From: Chaetoderma sp. LZ-2023a
Lineage: Eukaryota > Mollusca > Caudofoveata > Chaetodermatida > Chaetodermatidae
Length of the DNA: 64,000 nt
NCBI GenBank assembly: GCA_034401795.1
Contig: CM067369.1
Coordinates: 189,864,630-189,928,629 of the forward strand
Direction of reading: 5' to 3'
Shown: in pieces, positions 44,000 through 54,414 of the stretch
Position numbering within the stretch: position 1 is the stretch's first letter
Layout of the letters: each line of letters begins with the position of its first letter
The notes under the pieces: model-generated
Database searches by the model: none
The model's input: the letters and a program-made list of their open reading frames with translations, nothing else
What the model was told of the DNA's origin: nothing
Made by a program: the position numbers and the translations under genes

Positions 44000-44544
44000 T
44001 AGGGTTGCATGATTTTTCGATTATTCGATTAATCGTGATTATATAATTCAAAATGATCGTGAACGATTATAAAATTAAATAATCGTATAATCAGCAGGTT
44101 GAAATTTTTGTCAAGACACTTTTACGCTTGTGAAACTCTGCTTGCGTTACCAATTATGGAAACAAACATCCGGCGATTGGCCGAATGTGTGAATGATTAA
44201 ATAATCTAAATAAACAACTGATTTGTTTGTATTGACTTATTAATAATTTTAAATGAATAAAGATTGTTCACTTGGTCGCTATTTGTCATTGTTGTTGTAA
44301 TAACACATGCTTATCCCGCATTCCTCTCTGTATAGTTATGCGCTAACGGTCAGAGCTTTGGCAGTTAGTCAGTTTCAAAATGTAAGGTCGGCTACCGTAT
44401 TTGATCTAGGCATAATTCTTAAATAAACATAAGCCTACCCAAGAGAGTTTGGGCGTGGTTGGAGGTGCTGCAAATATTTTTGATTGGTTCAATAATATAT
44501 ATTAAAATTTATTGAAAGTAGACTATATATAAGAGCAAACCTTG

Positions 44545-45908
44545 ATTTCACATCTAGAGTATACTTACCACCCTGATACTTAATGATACTTCCAGTCCTA
44601 AATATCGACCTAGCTTCTATAATACTCAGAATTAAAAAGAAACCGCCCCCACTGGGCAGGTTATGCAACTGACAGACCAGCGGATGTGCAGCCCAAACTT
44701 GCACATGCGCAGGGCTGACTCATTATCTTCTTAAAATATTGACCTGCCATTGCAACACGCTTTCTAGCCTTGCTTTTGCTTTCTTTCTTTTTGAAGCTTT
44801 GAGTTGTTTTGCAACTTGTTTGACTGTTTATTAGTATGTCTGATGCTGCCAAGTCGCCGGAGGATGCTCCCGGTCCAGGCCATCAGGTGTACTGTAGTAA
44901 ATTAATTGATAAAAAATTTGCGTGTTGACTCGGAGGGTATTTCCGGGATTCGCGCTATCTCGTGGATACGTCTTTATTAGGCTAGCTCTTTTATGGGGGA
45001 GGCCTATATATTAGCCTATATATAAGGGTATCCTTTTATTTAAACAATATTTATACTTGGCTTCTGGGTCCTTCTATTTTATTATGAGTTTGCGGAGGGA
45101 GTTATTACCATAAGAAGTAATTTCTCCGCATTCTCCCCCCACAACAGGGTTTGTGAACTCAGGATCAGGTATTCCTGTGTTGTTTATCAGACTTCACTCG
45201 TCCTCAGAGGTTATTTAGGAGAGATCAGATTTCAGTCATTTTATTTCTAAATATCTTAGAAGTTTTTTGACTGAGTGTTGAGTTATTTATGTCTCTTGAT
45301 GGTTTGCATAGGTTCATTGTGTTTATAAAGTTCAGTTACTAATGAATCCGTGAAGTCTAAAAAGGTTCGCCTCTCAAGTATTCAAGTTCAAATTCTTATG
45401 TCTCCCTTGTCCTCTTATAGAAGTATAACAAGGTTTTAGGATTTGTTTACTTTTTGTCAGGCCTATAGTTTTTTCTATGGGCCTGGCTTATCTTTCATTT
45501 GATGGTAAAAAGTTTTCCTTATGGATCTTATTAGCCTTCTGCAATTGGTTTTTTGGTTCGTCATAACTAAAAACTAATTGTTTCCATTTGTGTCTTTTCA
45601 GAGGGTTATTGAGAACAAATGCCCTTCCTGCCACCGTTTTGTGAAGGCCCGCTTTTTCCCTCATGACTGCACTAGGTGCAGTACGTGCGGGCCTCTTCTA
45701 AATTGCCATGTGTGTGAGTCGTGGCCGGTGGAGGTTTTAACTGATTTTTTAAATCAGCAGGTAACGGACCAGGCGGCAGATGAGAAGAGGCGTCTGGAAA
45801 AGGAGTGTGGTAAGAAGAGGAAGGCATCCGTCTTGAAATGCTGGGAGAAATGAAGAAGACGATCACAGATCTTGTCCCGGAGTTGATTCGCAGCTTGCTT
45901 CCCGGGTA
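44545..45908 (+). mobile_element. DIRS fragment E (third family, 5' part only)
   Basis: Starts with a terminus like the right ITR of B ('GAGTATACTTACCACCCTG', 'CCCACTGGGCAGGTTATG', GCACATGCGCAGG), then a leader, then the Gag-like N-terminus. Only the 5' part is present. It lies on the plus strand, opposite to A-D and RAD54L, and its sequence is distinct from both the A and the B-C-D families. It is a broken fossil. Confidence 0.75.
45578..45908 (+). pseudogene. DIRS E Gag-like N-terminus (fossil)
   Basis: Shows the Cys/His module with the same spacing as in A, B and C ('CPSCHRFVKARFFPHD' start), then a Lys/Glu-rich stretch and the block KKTITDLVPELI that matches KRTIKDLVPGLL of element B. 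Fragmentary. Confidence 0.7.
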
Positions 45909-46205
45909 ACATCACAAACATGACAGACACACCTGACTTAATAGCCATACTAAATAAGGAGATCGCCTCTTATGAATATTTGGCCTGTGTTGAGTCAGAC
46001 AGTAACCCCCTTGTATGGTGGCGTACGAATCACGTTACTTTTCCAACAATCGCAAAATATGCGAGAAAATATTTGTGCATATGCGCAACTAGTGTGCCAT
46101 CTGAGCGACTATTTAGCATTGCCGGTAACATAGTTACATAAAAAGCGTACTCTATTAAGACCAGAGATGGGTAATATGCTAACATTCATCGCAGCAAATT
46201 TATAA
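45909..46205 (+). pseudogene. hAT transposase C-terminal domain remnant
   Basis: Encodes 'ACVESDSNPLVWWRTNH' then 'FPTIAKYARKYLCI' and 'ATSVPSERLFSIAGNIVT' before a stop. This is the hAT dimerisation domain (the D-P-L-x-W-W, A-R-x-x-L and T-S-V-P-S-E-R-x-F-S motifs). Past the stop another frame still reads MLTFIAANL, the usual continuation, so a stop and a frameshift have accumulated. The catalytic part upstream is missing, replaced by the DIRS fragment. It is the only transposase sequence seen in this window. Confidence 0.85.
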
Positions 46206-46261
46206 TTATTATTCGTATCACATGCATAATCATAATCTAGATACTTGCTCGTTGAATGTAT

Positions 46262-46445
46262 ATTTTCAGGACAAGACTATTTTTGAAAATGTACATGTAC
46301 ATGTACCATTGGAATGACGGGCTCGGTAATCGAAGTCCAACCAGTCATTTCAGTGGTAAATTTTCAAAAATAGTCTTCTTGGTCTGCAAATGAACATCCC
46401 GCAAGACCTTTCCAGAGGCTGGTTTCGGCTGGCTTGGCCATGATG
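46262..46445. mobile_element. TTAA-MITE copy
   Basis: 'GGACAAGACTATTTTTGAAA', a central GGGCTCGGTAATCGAAG and the opposite arm to 'TTCCAGAGGCTGGTTTCGG' are present; borders are eroded. Confidence 0.6.
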
Positions 46446-46519
46446 TGGTTGGTATGAATGCGCATTTAACTATGTAAAAACACTTCTAAATAGAGAAATA
46501 CATTTCTCTGACATGTCAA

Positions 46520-46935
46520 TTTCTAGATAATCTCCGCTCACACTTTGCGCGTGTTATGATCGATTTATATAGTTTAAATTAAACGAATTACCTGAATCCC
46601 AAATTCAAGGTAATTATAGGCCTACAGGTAAGCTGTTGAATATTTTGAAACAAATTTGACAGGGTGCTGTTGATGCATGAGTCGAATTGTTTCAAAATAT
46701 ACCAACAGGATGTTTAATAAATTGTAAATACATTAAAGACATACAATTCGTACACTTGAATGACTTGTCCCACTTAATGACTGAGCTATATAATATGTCA
46801 TAATGATCGTGACATCAGCCTCCATGTGAGGTAATTGATTACGACGTCATGTAATAGAGTGGGATCAGATTATTTTTAATTTGACTTGAATTTGCAGCAG
46901 TCTTCATGTCAAATTAATTTTAAAACATTCAACAG
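46520..46935. mobile_element. Composite non-autonomous repeat copy
   Basis: 'CTACAGGTAAGCTGTTGAAT', the ATTTTGAAACAAATTTGACA arm, 'AAAGACATACAATTCGTAC' and 'GATTACGACGTCATG', then a second GTCAAATTAATTTTAAAACA arm. Confidence 0.6.
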
Positions 46936-47600
46936 TGAAACGGTTAACCATTAGTGGTTTATTCACGAGCACCGTTGGACACATCACCATACATACTGCT
47001 AAACAAGAAAAAAATCTCAATTGCCTTACACGTCCGCGTTGCATTAGTAACAAGGGACGTTACTCTGTATGGTTTATTGTGCTAACAGAGTTGTCTGCTT
47101 TATTAAATGTGTGACACGAACAGGGGGGTGTACTAGATAACTTAGTTTTTTGTTTTGAATTTTCCTGCTTATAATCCTTATGTCATATTGCGTACAGCAT
47201 TGTGTAAATGGAACTTGTCTGAAGGCATGATGTAAATAAAAATAAAGTGATGAAGATTGTTATTTCAAACCGAGCTCAACTGTTGATTTTTTACTGCAAT
47301 TTGAAAGCAACTATAGACTACGCAGCTCACGCATGCTCATTTACTATACCTACCTTCCGTTTTCCGGCCAGAAAAATCTTGGCACATTCCTTTGTTTGCA
47401 ATCAGCAACTGGTGAATTCTGTCCATGTATGTATACCCAAGTGCCTAAACCCATAATATTACAATCTGCATGAACATAATAACGTTCTCTACCTATAAGT
47501 CCTTATTTGGACCTGTACATGGAACTCCAGCCTCGGTGGGCCACATCGACATGCTCGCACCTTTCGCTGCATTATTAGTTAATATAGTTCATGATTAATC
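46936..47600. other. hAT interior, nothing assigned
   Basis: No further transposase similarity seen; by position, 3' non-coding part of the hAT element. Confidence 0.35.
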
Positions 47601-47780
47601 GTATGATCGAGATTATTTTTATTAAATGATTGCGATTATGAAAAGTGAATAATTGTGCAACGCCACTGACGCTCACCTGGACCATTAGCATCTGAACAAT
47701 TTTCCTTTAAATAGGCATAATAGATAATTTTTGGAAAATCCAAGATGAACCGCAACCCCCAACCATAGCAACCCCCAACC

Positions 47781-47817
47781 ACACACGCACGCACGCACAC
47801 ACACACACACACACACA
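47781..47817. repeat. (AC)n microsatellite
   Basis: CACACACG-type and CACACA dinucleotides directly at the 3' end of the LINE fragment that follows on the minus strand; its minus-strand reading as (TG)n probably grew from the LINE tail. Confidence 0.9.
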
Positions 47818-48430
47818 TTACTGTATTCTGCGGCTGTAGTAGTAGGAACATCCCACAGCTGCAATCAGTCCTTCACTTTTGCCCACTGTGTTTTGTCCTC
47901 AGCCAAAATCGTCACCTCGTAGCATGCTTAACAGATTTATGCAATGACATCCTCTCTCCTGGCTTTATATTTGCTGGCTCCCAGTAGGATAAATTCCAAG
48001 GCTCTCTGCGCTGGTGTGTTCCCTGGCATCATTAGCACATGGCCAAACATGGACCATCTTTGCTAGCCGACTTTTGCGGACAGCAGCGATGTATTACACA
48101 TCTTTTATAGTGTATCAGTGGAAATTGTGCTGTATTCCCATTGGTGCCCAGTGATGGTGCATACGTGTTTGCGGTGGTTTGTCTAGAACTGCCTTTAGAG
48201 CTGCCCAGCTGTTAGAGTTATACAGCATCAAGGAAACGCAGGTTGCATTGTAGTCGCTTTGTCAAGGGCATCTTTGACCTACGAATCCATAGCTTCCAGA
48301 AGGACTGGACAGCTATGTTCCCCATGACGCATCATGCAGCAATGTCAGAAGTACTACAAAGCAGTGAGACCAGGTTTTACGTTACCTCCATGGTTCGCCG
48401 CCATGAAGTGGATTGTCATTTTCTTTAGTT
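47816..48430 (-). pseudogene. LINE reverse-transcriptase C-terminal region, second copy
   Basis: Minus strand reads 'MFGHVLMMPGNTPAQRALEF' and 'LLGASKYKARRE', then the same 3' tail (CTACTACAGCCGCAGAATAC) as the copy at 4935-5290. It reaches further upstream (YNSNSWAALKAVLDKPP-like and RKSRLAKM segments), with several stops and frameshifts. Compared with the first copy it lacks the block that encodes KKAGLG. 5'-truncated. Confidence 0.65.
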
Positions 48431-48529
48431 TCATGCTTTGTAGATAGGCATATGTGCGTAAACTCTGTTTTGGATTCATTCATAGAGATTCTCCATTTTT
48501 AATTTGCTTGCAGCTACTGGGAGAAGCTC

Positions 48530-49540
48530 TAGACAAATTCGGTTGAAATCTGTCAAGCCTCGCTTTGACAATTCCCTGTAAACCTTTCATAAAATCTAAA
48601 GATTTCCACCAAAAAAAATTGACCGAACAAAATTCTGAACAAAAGAAACCTTTCAGCTAAATTTGGTTGAAACCCTCCAAGTGGTTAAGAAATTGTGTTT
48701 TGAAAAGTTTTGGTAAATTTTCATAAAATCCAAGATATTCAACCCAAAAATTAACTAATAAAAAATATGAATAGATGTTTCGGAGCCTAGCGCTATATGC
48801 TCCTTCTAGCCAAATATGGTTAAAATCCACAAGGCAGTTAAGCAGGAGATGCGTTTTGTCACTTTCTGGTAAATCTTTTACAAAATCTAAGATTTTCCCA
48901 CCAAAATAGCACCAAAAAAATTCATCAATCAAAATTCTGAATAGAAGTTCTAAAGCCTACCATATGCACCGTAGGATCCGTCCCAGCAAATTTGGTTGAA
49001 ATCTGTCATGAAGTTATGTAGGAGATGCATTTCGACACTTACAGGTTCCAAGATTGTCAACAACAAAATTGAGCAATCAAAAATCTGAATAGAGATTCTA
49101 GATCTAGAGACTACTACTATAGGGTCCTACCAGGCAAATTTAGTTGAAATCCGTCAAGAAGCTAAGGAGGAGATGCATTTTGAGACTTTCCAGAAAATTT
49201 TTTACTAAAAAATTGACCAATCAAAAATTTGAATAGAGGTTCGAGAGCTTCCCTCCATAAGATCCTTCAAGCCAAATTTGGCTGAAGCTTTTTCAAGCAG
49301 CTAAGGAGATACGTTGACACTTTCTGGTAAATTTGATAAAATTTAAGATTTTTCACCAAAAAATTGACGAATGAAAAATCTGAATGGATCTTCTAGAGGG
49401 GATCCTTCCAGGCAAGTTTGGTCAAAATTCTTCAAGCGGTTTAGGAGATACGTTTTAAAGCAAAAGTTGAGGGACGGACAGGCGGATGGTCGTAACCACA
49501 TAAACTCACTTGACCATTCTGGCCAGGTGAGCTAAAAAAT
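48530..49540. repeat. Tandem-module dispersed repeat, about seven units of 130-150 bp
   Basis: Each unit holds 'CAAATTTGGTTGAAAT', an AAG-C-GGTTAAG-like word, 'AGATGCATTTTG', 'TTTCTGGTAAAT', 'AAAATTGACCAATCAAAA' and 'TCTGAATAGA'. The element ends in GGACGGACAGGCGGATGGTC, 'ATAAACTCACTTGACC' and CAGGTGAGCTAAAAA. This is the same kind of end as the repeat finishing at 38785, so the two share a terminus although the inner modules differ. Confidence 0.65.
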
Positions 49541-49589
49541 TGTCTTGACCAATCATGACATCAAAGGATTAAATGCTTTCATATATTAC

Positions 49590-49700
49590 CTGAGACCTCT
49601 GGTTTGAGTGTCTTAGTGGTATACCCAGGTGGAAACAAATCCAAGCCACCCTCAAATCCATCAGCTCGTTCAGAACACTTGTCAAGTATTAGATCTGGAT
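49590..49700 (-). CDS. RAD54L: RAD54L exon (between the two helicase lobes)
   Basis: 111 nt with a 'TATTTTTCAG' acceptor and GTAATA donor. The first two bases (AT) complete a His codon expected in the N-H-P sequence of RAD54. Encodes '[15 protein letters not shown]' and '[18 protein letters not shown]' plus the first base of Gly. Animal RAD54L has the same LFPPGY word and a matching distance to motif IV. This is the most upstream exon in the window; the N-terminal half, with the ATP-binding lobe, must lie beyond 64000. Confidence 0.94.
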
Positions 49701-50298
49701 CTGAAAAATAAACAGGTACATGTATTACAGGTACATGTATTACCTTTTAAATGGTGAATTTGAATTTCCAAAGTTGTGACATGATCAGTAATAAAACACA
49801 GAGCTTTTTCAGAGGAAAGAATTAACAAGAACGCTAAAGCGTGATATGTCTCGCCCCTGCTATTACTGACAACTGGATACATATTTTGATACTTAAAAAG
49901 CAAACTACTTGGCATGCATAATCATTATAATTATGAACTAAAGAGGGATGTGGATGTGGTGAGAGAATTTTGGCAATGTCCATACACGGCCTCCTATGAT
50001 CGCTTATTTTGTAATTCTTTGGAGTTCTCATTGCCTATAAAACTGAGCCATTATCAATTAAAAATTTTTAAATAATCATCTAAGTCCAAAACTGTAATGA
50101 TGCGAATTGGATCTCTGAACTGAGGATCAGCAATATGTTAATTGTAAGGGAATTGAGTTAATTTAGCATATGTTATCTAAAAGAAGTTAAATATTAGGAT
50201 CTGTTAAACTACTATTCCATTTACACAGTTTTCAAAACACTGAAAACCCCAGGAGAAATTCATCACAAATCAAAATAGTAATGATGGGGAATGCATCC
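49701..50298. other. No recognised feature
   Basis: Intronic AT-rich sequence; no open frame with similarity. Confidence 0.35.
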
Positions 50299-51165
50299 AT
50301 ATATAGCATAGAGGATGTCTATAAAGTTCCCTTGATATCCGATGAGCCATTGTAGTACAATAAGGCAATTATATATAGCATAGAGGATGTCTATAAAGTT
50401 TCCTTGATATCCGATGAGCCATTGTAGTAAAATAAGGCAATTATATATAGCATAGAGGATGTCTATAAAGTTTCCTTGATATCCGATGAGCCATTGTAGC
50501 AAAATAAGGCAATTATATATAGCATAGAGGATGTCTATAAAGTTTCCTTGATATCCGATGAGCCATTGTAGTAAAATAAGGCAATTATATATAGCATAGA
50601 GGATGTCTATAAAGTTTCCTTGATATCCGATGAGCCATTGTAGCAAAATAAGGCAATTATATATAGCATAGAGGATGTCTATAAAGTTTCCTTGATATCC
50701 GATGAGCCATTGTAGTAAAATAAGGCAATTATATATAGCATAGAGGATGTCTATAAAGTTTCCTTGATATCCGATGAGCCATTGTAGTAAAATAAGGCAA
50801 TTATATATAGCATAGAGGATGTCTATAAAGTTTCCTTGATATCCGATGAGCCATTGTAGTAAAATAAGGCAATTATATATAGCATAGAGGATGTCTATAA
50901 AGTTTCCTTGATATCCGATGAGCCATTGTAGTAAAATAAGGCAATTATATATAGCATAGAGGATGTCTATAAAGTTTCCTTGATATCCGATGAGCCATTG
51001 TAGTAAAATAAGGCAATTATATATAGCATAGAGGATGTCTATAAAGTTTCCTTGATATCCGATGAGCCATTGTAGTAAAATAAGGCAATTATATATAGCA
51101 TAGAGGATGTCTATAAAGTTTCCTTGATATCCGATGAGCCATTGTAGCAAAATAAGGCAATTAAA
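50299..51165. repeat. 72-bp tandem array, 12 nearly identical copies
   Basis: The unit starts ATATATAGCATAGAGGATGT and includes TTCCTTGATATCCGATGAGC and a TAAGGCAATT end. Copies start every 72 bp from 50299 to 51091 and differ mainly at a GTAGTAAAA/GTAGCAAAA site. Because 72 is a multiple of three, one frame stays open and gives a 24-residue repeating peptide; there is no sign that it is a gene. The unit is a fragment of the dispersed repeat that continues at 51166-51990. Confidence 0.95.
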
Positions 51166-51990
51166 ACCCTTAATGCAACTTAATGAAAAACTGTAACGGA
51201 AAATATTCAAAGTCCAAAACCATGAAAAAAACATGAGAAATACACCCCAAAAGAAAATCTGATGAGCCATTGTAGACTAACAAGGCTAATGAAAAACTTT
51301 AACAGAAAAATTATCCAAAACCATGAAAGAAACATGAGAAATTCACGGAATATTTGCTTAGTAATGCTGAGGATCGCATCCCTACATTGGATATAATCAG
51401 TCTGAAGTTTCATTGAAATCTGATTCAATTCTTGACTAACAAGGCTAATGAAAAACTTTAACACAAAGATCATACAAAATATTCACTATATTTAGTCCAA
51501 AACAGCGGAAAAAACATGAAAATTCACCGAAAATCTGCTTGGTAATGATGAAGATCGCATCCCTTCATTGGATAGAACCAGTCAGTACATTTTTAGTGAA
51601 ATCTGGTGAGCCAGTGTTGAATAATAAAGCAATTAAAAACATTACCGAAAATGACACGCCGCCGTGGTCGGACGGCGCCGCCGACAACGCCGGACGCTGC
51701 AATAGGTAACCCCATTGTCAAAATATTCTCCAAGTCCAAAACGGCAAAAAAAACATGAGAAATTCGCCGAAAATCTGCTTAGTACAATGTAATGATGAAG
51801 ATCGCATCCCTGCATTGGATAGAACAAGTCTGTAAAGTTTCATTGAAATCTGATGACCCAGTGTTGAATAATAAAGCAATTAAAAACTTTACTGAAAATG
51901 AAACGCCGCCGACAACGCCGGACGCCGTAATAGGTAACCCCATTGTCTTGCTTTCCCTATCGGGCGAGGCAAAAATATAAGCATCAGTAT
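51166..51990. repeat. Dispersed repeat from which the 72-bp array arose
   Basis: Three diverged modules repeat 'GATCGCATCCCT-CATTGGATA', 'TTTCATTGAAATCTGATGA', 'GTTGAATAATAAAGCAATTA' and a GC-rich GACAACGCCGGACGC block. It ends in 'ACCCCATTGTCTTGC' and 'CTATCGGGCGAGGCAAAAAT'. The order GATGAGCCA...TAAGGCAATTA in the 72-bp unit matches part of this module. Confidence 0.65.
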
Positions 51991-52133
51991 CTGTCACCAA
52001 ATTGAATTACAAATCTTGAAGCGATCAGTCAAAGCCAGAGATTTATATAATATATGACTGTAAATTATTAAGTTTTTACGTGTTGTTAATGGGCAGGCGC
52101 AGCAGACAACTTATTGTCAATTAGTGACTATAT

Positions 52134-52349
52134 AAACGAAATCACGGATTTCTTTTTTCATGAGAGAGTTGATACTTACCTCCCTAATACTCTTTGATAT
52201 TGCTAAATATCGGCTTTCACTCAATAAAACACTCAGATTAAAAAAGTAAGGTGCCCCTACTGGGCAGGTAGTCAGAAGCCAGTCAGGCGGATGCCAGCCC
52301 CACCACGGCGCATGTGCCGACTAGTACTTCCTCTGACTAATTTATTGGC
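52134..52349. repeat. DIRS C left inverted terminal repeat
   Basis: Matches the left ITR of B with scattered changes; inverse of 58939-59028 over the inner part. Confidence 0.85.
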
Positions 52350-52416
52350 TGACACTATGCAACATTACAAGAGCCTGAAGACCGAGCCTCAGTGGGGCGG
52401 AGAGGCCGGGTCCGTA

Positions 52417-52519
52417 TTAGGGAGGTAAGTATCAACACTATCGTGAAAAAAGAAATCTGTGATTTCGTTTATTTCACTTCAAGAGTATACTTACCTCCCT
52501 AATACACTTTGATATTGCT
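52417..52519. repeat. DIRS C internal complementary region
   Basis: GGGAGGTAAGTAT and ATACTTACCTCCC flank complements of both termini, as in B. Confidence 0.85.
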
Positions 52520-53023
52520 AGAATTCAACAGGGAATTTGGCGGGAGGGAGGCGAGGTCAACAGACCAGCTCTTCCCTATGCGCTTTTTTCTGCGTTAAAG
52601 GCACTGAAACTTCTGAAATTGTGTGGAAACACAATCAGAAAAGATTTGACCATCGGCTAACACAACCGACGGTTGAGAGATGACCATATGTCATATGCGC
52701 TCCCCCACCCCTCCTCTTAGGAGGAAGAATGCATGAGCTCAATGTCCCATACGCTCTCGTACAAGTGCCATGTTTTTCGTATACTCTCAATAATGAACCA
52801 TACATAAAAATACGTACCATCACCATATTAATAACGAAGGGTCACGTGACAGCACAATTAAAAATGAACACCACAAAAACAAGACTGACCTTGAGAAGAA
52901 TGGCGGCTGTCATCATCTCCCCATTGGTGAAGACTGATGCAGTCCAAATTAGTGGATGTTTCTATTGATTAAATGCGAAACATATAAAAAATGAGGAAAC
53001 CTCATCAAATATGTACACCTAAA

Positions 53024-54360
53024 TTATTTTTTCAAAATCGATAAGGCGAGAGGATTCGAGGTGTCACGGAGGTAATGGTCTGTAAAACTTGACTCACAAT
53101 GCCACTGAGCTACCAACATAATGTCATCCACAGGGACCCCATTAAATAGGGCAGTAGAAGCCACTACGCCCCTGACACTGTGAGCCTTGGCCATGTCAAC
53201 TTGTTTACCTGTGGCGGATTTATAACAAAATTTAATACATTCAACAATCCACCTGGAAATGGTGTCCTTAGACACCCTGCCATGGGGTTCAATATATGAC
53301 AACCATAATGCTGACGGGTCCGTCCGCCATTCCTGAGTACGTTGTTTGTACCAGCTGAATGCTCGGACCGGACACCATGCTTTAGAATTAGGATCATATC
53401 TAGTTAAAGCTGGCAAAAAAATGGGTTGACCTGGATATTTCAGACTGATTCTTAGCCATGAAATTAATCCTAGGTAGAAGGTTAAGGCCTCCCACTGTAA
53501 CCACAAAACTGTCTGCCTCGGCTGATAAGGCATGAATTTCACTTCTACGCCTAGCCGAGGCCGCAGCAATTAAAAATAGTTTTAAGTGTCAACATTTTCA
53601 TAGAAATGGAACTAAGTGGATCAAAAGGTTTATCACCTAGCACCTGAAGCACTAGTGATAAACTCGAAGACGGAATCACTGGGGGATTCCTTGGTCTTAG
53701 ATTGGCCATACCTTTAATTAAAGTATTTAATGTACTTACTTCATCACTTCCCCTATTAGCCAAGCAAGGGATAACTGTCATTAAAGCTGATTTATAACCA
53801 GCAATAGAGTCAGGCTTGAGGCTATAGGCATCATACAGGTGACAGAGGAAATCAGCTACTACCTGAATAGATGAATCCATTGGATTAATACATCTTTTTG
53901 AGCACCATTCTGCAAATCTGTTGATTTTATAATTATATGCTCTGGAGGTTGACCCCCTCCTGGCTTTTGCCATAAACATGGCTGCTTGCTCAGAAAAGCC
54001 CTCCTTAATTCTAGATTCCTTGACAACATCCACGCAGTCAATCTGAACATTGACGGATTGTTGTGAAGGGCCTTGCCCTGGAAGATAATATTGTCCATCA
54101 GAGGCAGAGGAACCGGATTGCAGACCAGAAGGTCCAGCAGATCCGTATACCATGATCGGCGTGGCCAATTTGGGGAGATGAGAAGCACTTGGCACTCCTC
54201 CTGTCTGAATTTTTGGAACCAGGATTGCTGGAGGGAATGCGTATGCATACATTCCCACCCAGCTGATAGCTAGCGCATCTGTTGCGATAGCGCTTGGATC
54301 TGGAATCGGAGAGATGTACGTCATCATCTTCGCATTCTTCTTCGTTGTGAACAAATCTAT
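53024..54360 (-). pseudogene. DIRS C tyrosine-recombinase region (fossil)
   Basis: Shows 'ARRGSTSRAYNYKINRFAEW', 'HSVRGVVASTALFNG' and 'FTDHYLRD' in order, very close to B and D; broken. Confidence 0.8.
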
Positions 54361-54414
54361 GTTGGGTTTCCCCCTATGACTGAACAGACGGTCCGCCGCA
54401 CATTGATTCAGTTG

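Larger units (their letters stand above)
44000..47664. mobile_element. hAT transposon, decayed, with nested insertions
   Basis: Ends TAGGGTTGCATGATT (44000) and, inverted, TGGCGTTGCACAATT (47664), with ATAATCG-rich subterminal repeats on both sides. A hAT transposase C-terminus lies inside (45909-46205, plus strand). Interrupted by a DIRS fragment (44545-45908), a TTAA-MITE (46262-46445) and a composite repeat (46520-46935). An 8-bp target duplication is no longer recognisable (GTGTGATG against CTGACGCT), so this is old. Confidence 0.6.

Noticed and set aside
50299-51165. CRISPR-like regular array
   Set aside because: There are no unique spacers: the whole 72-bp unit repeats. The genome is animal.
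50263-51270. 335-codon minus-strand open frame with a 24-residue repeat
   Set aside because: It is the 72-bp tandem array read in one frame. The unit belongs to a non-coding dispersed repeat, so the frame is an accident of unit length.
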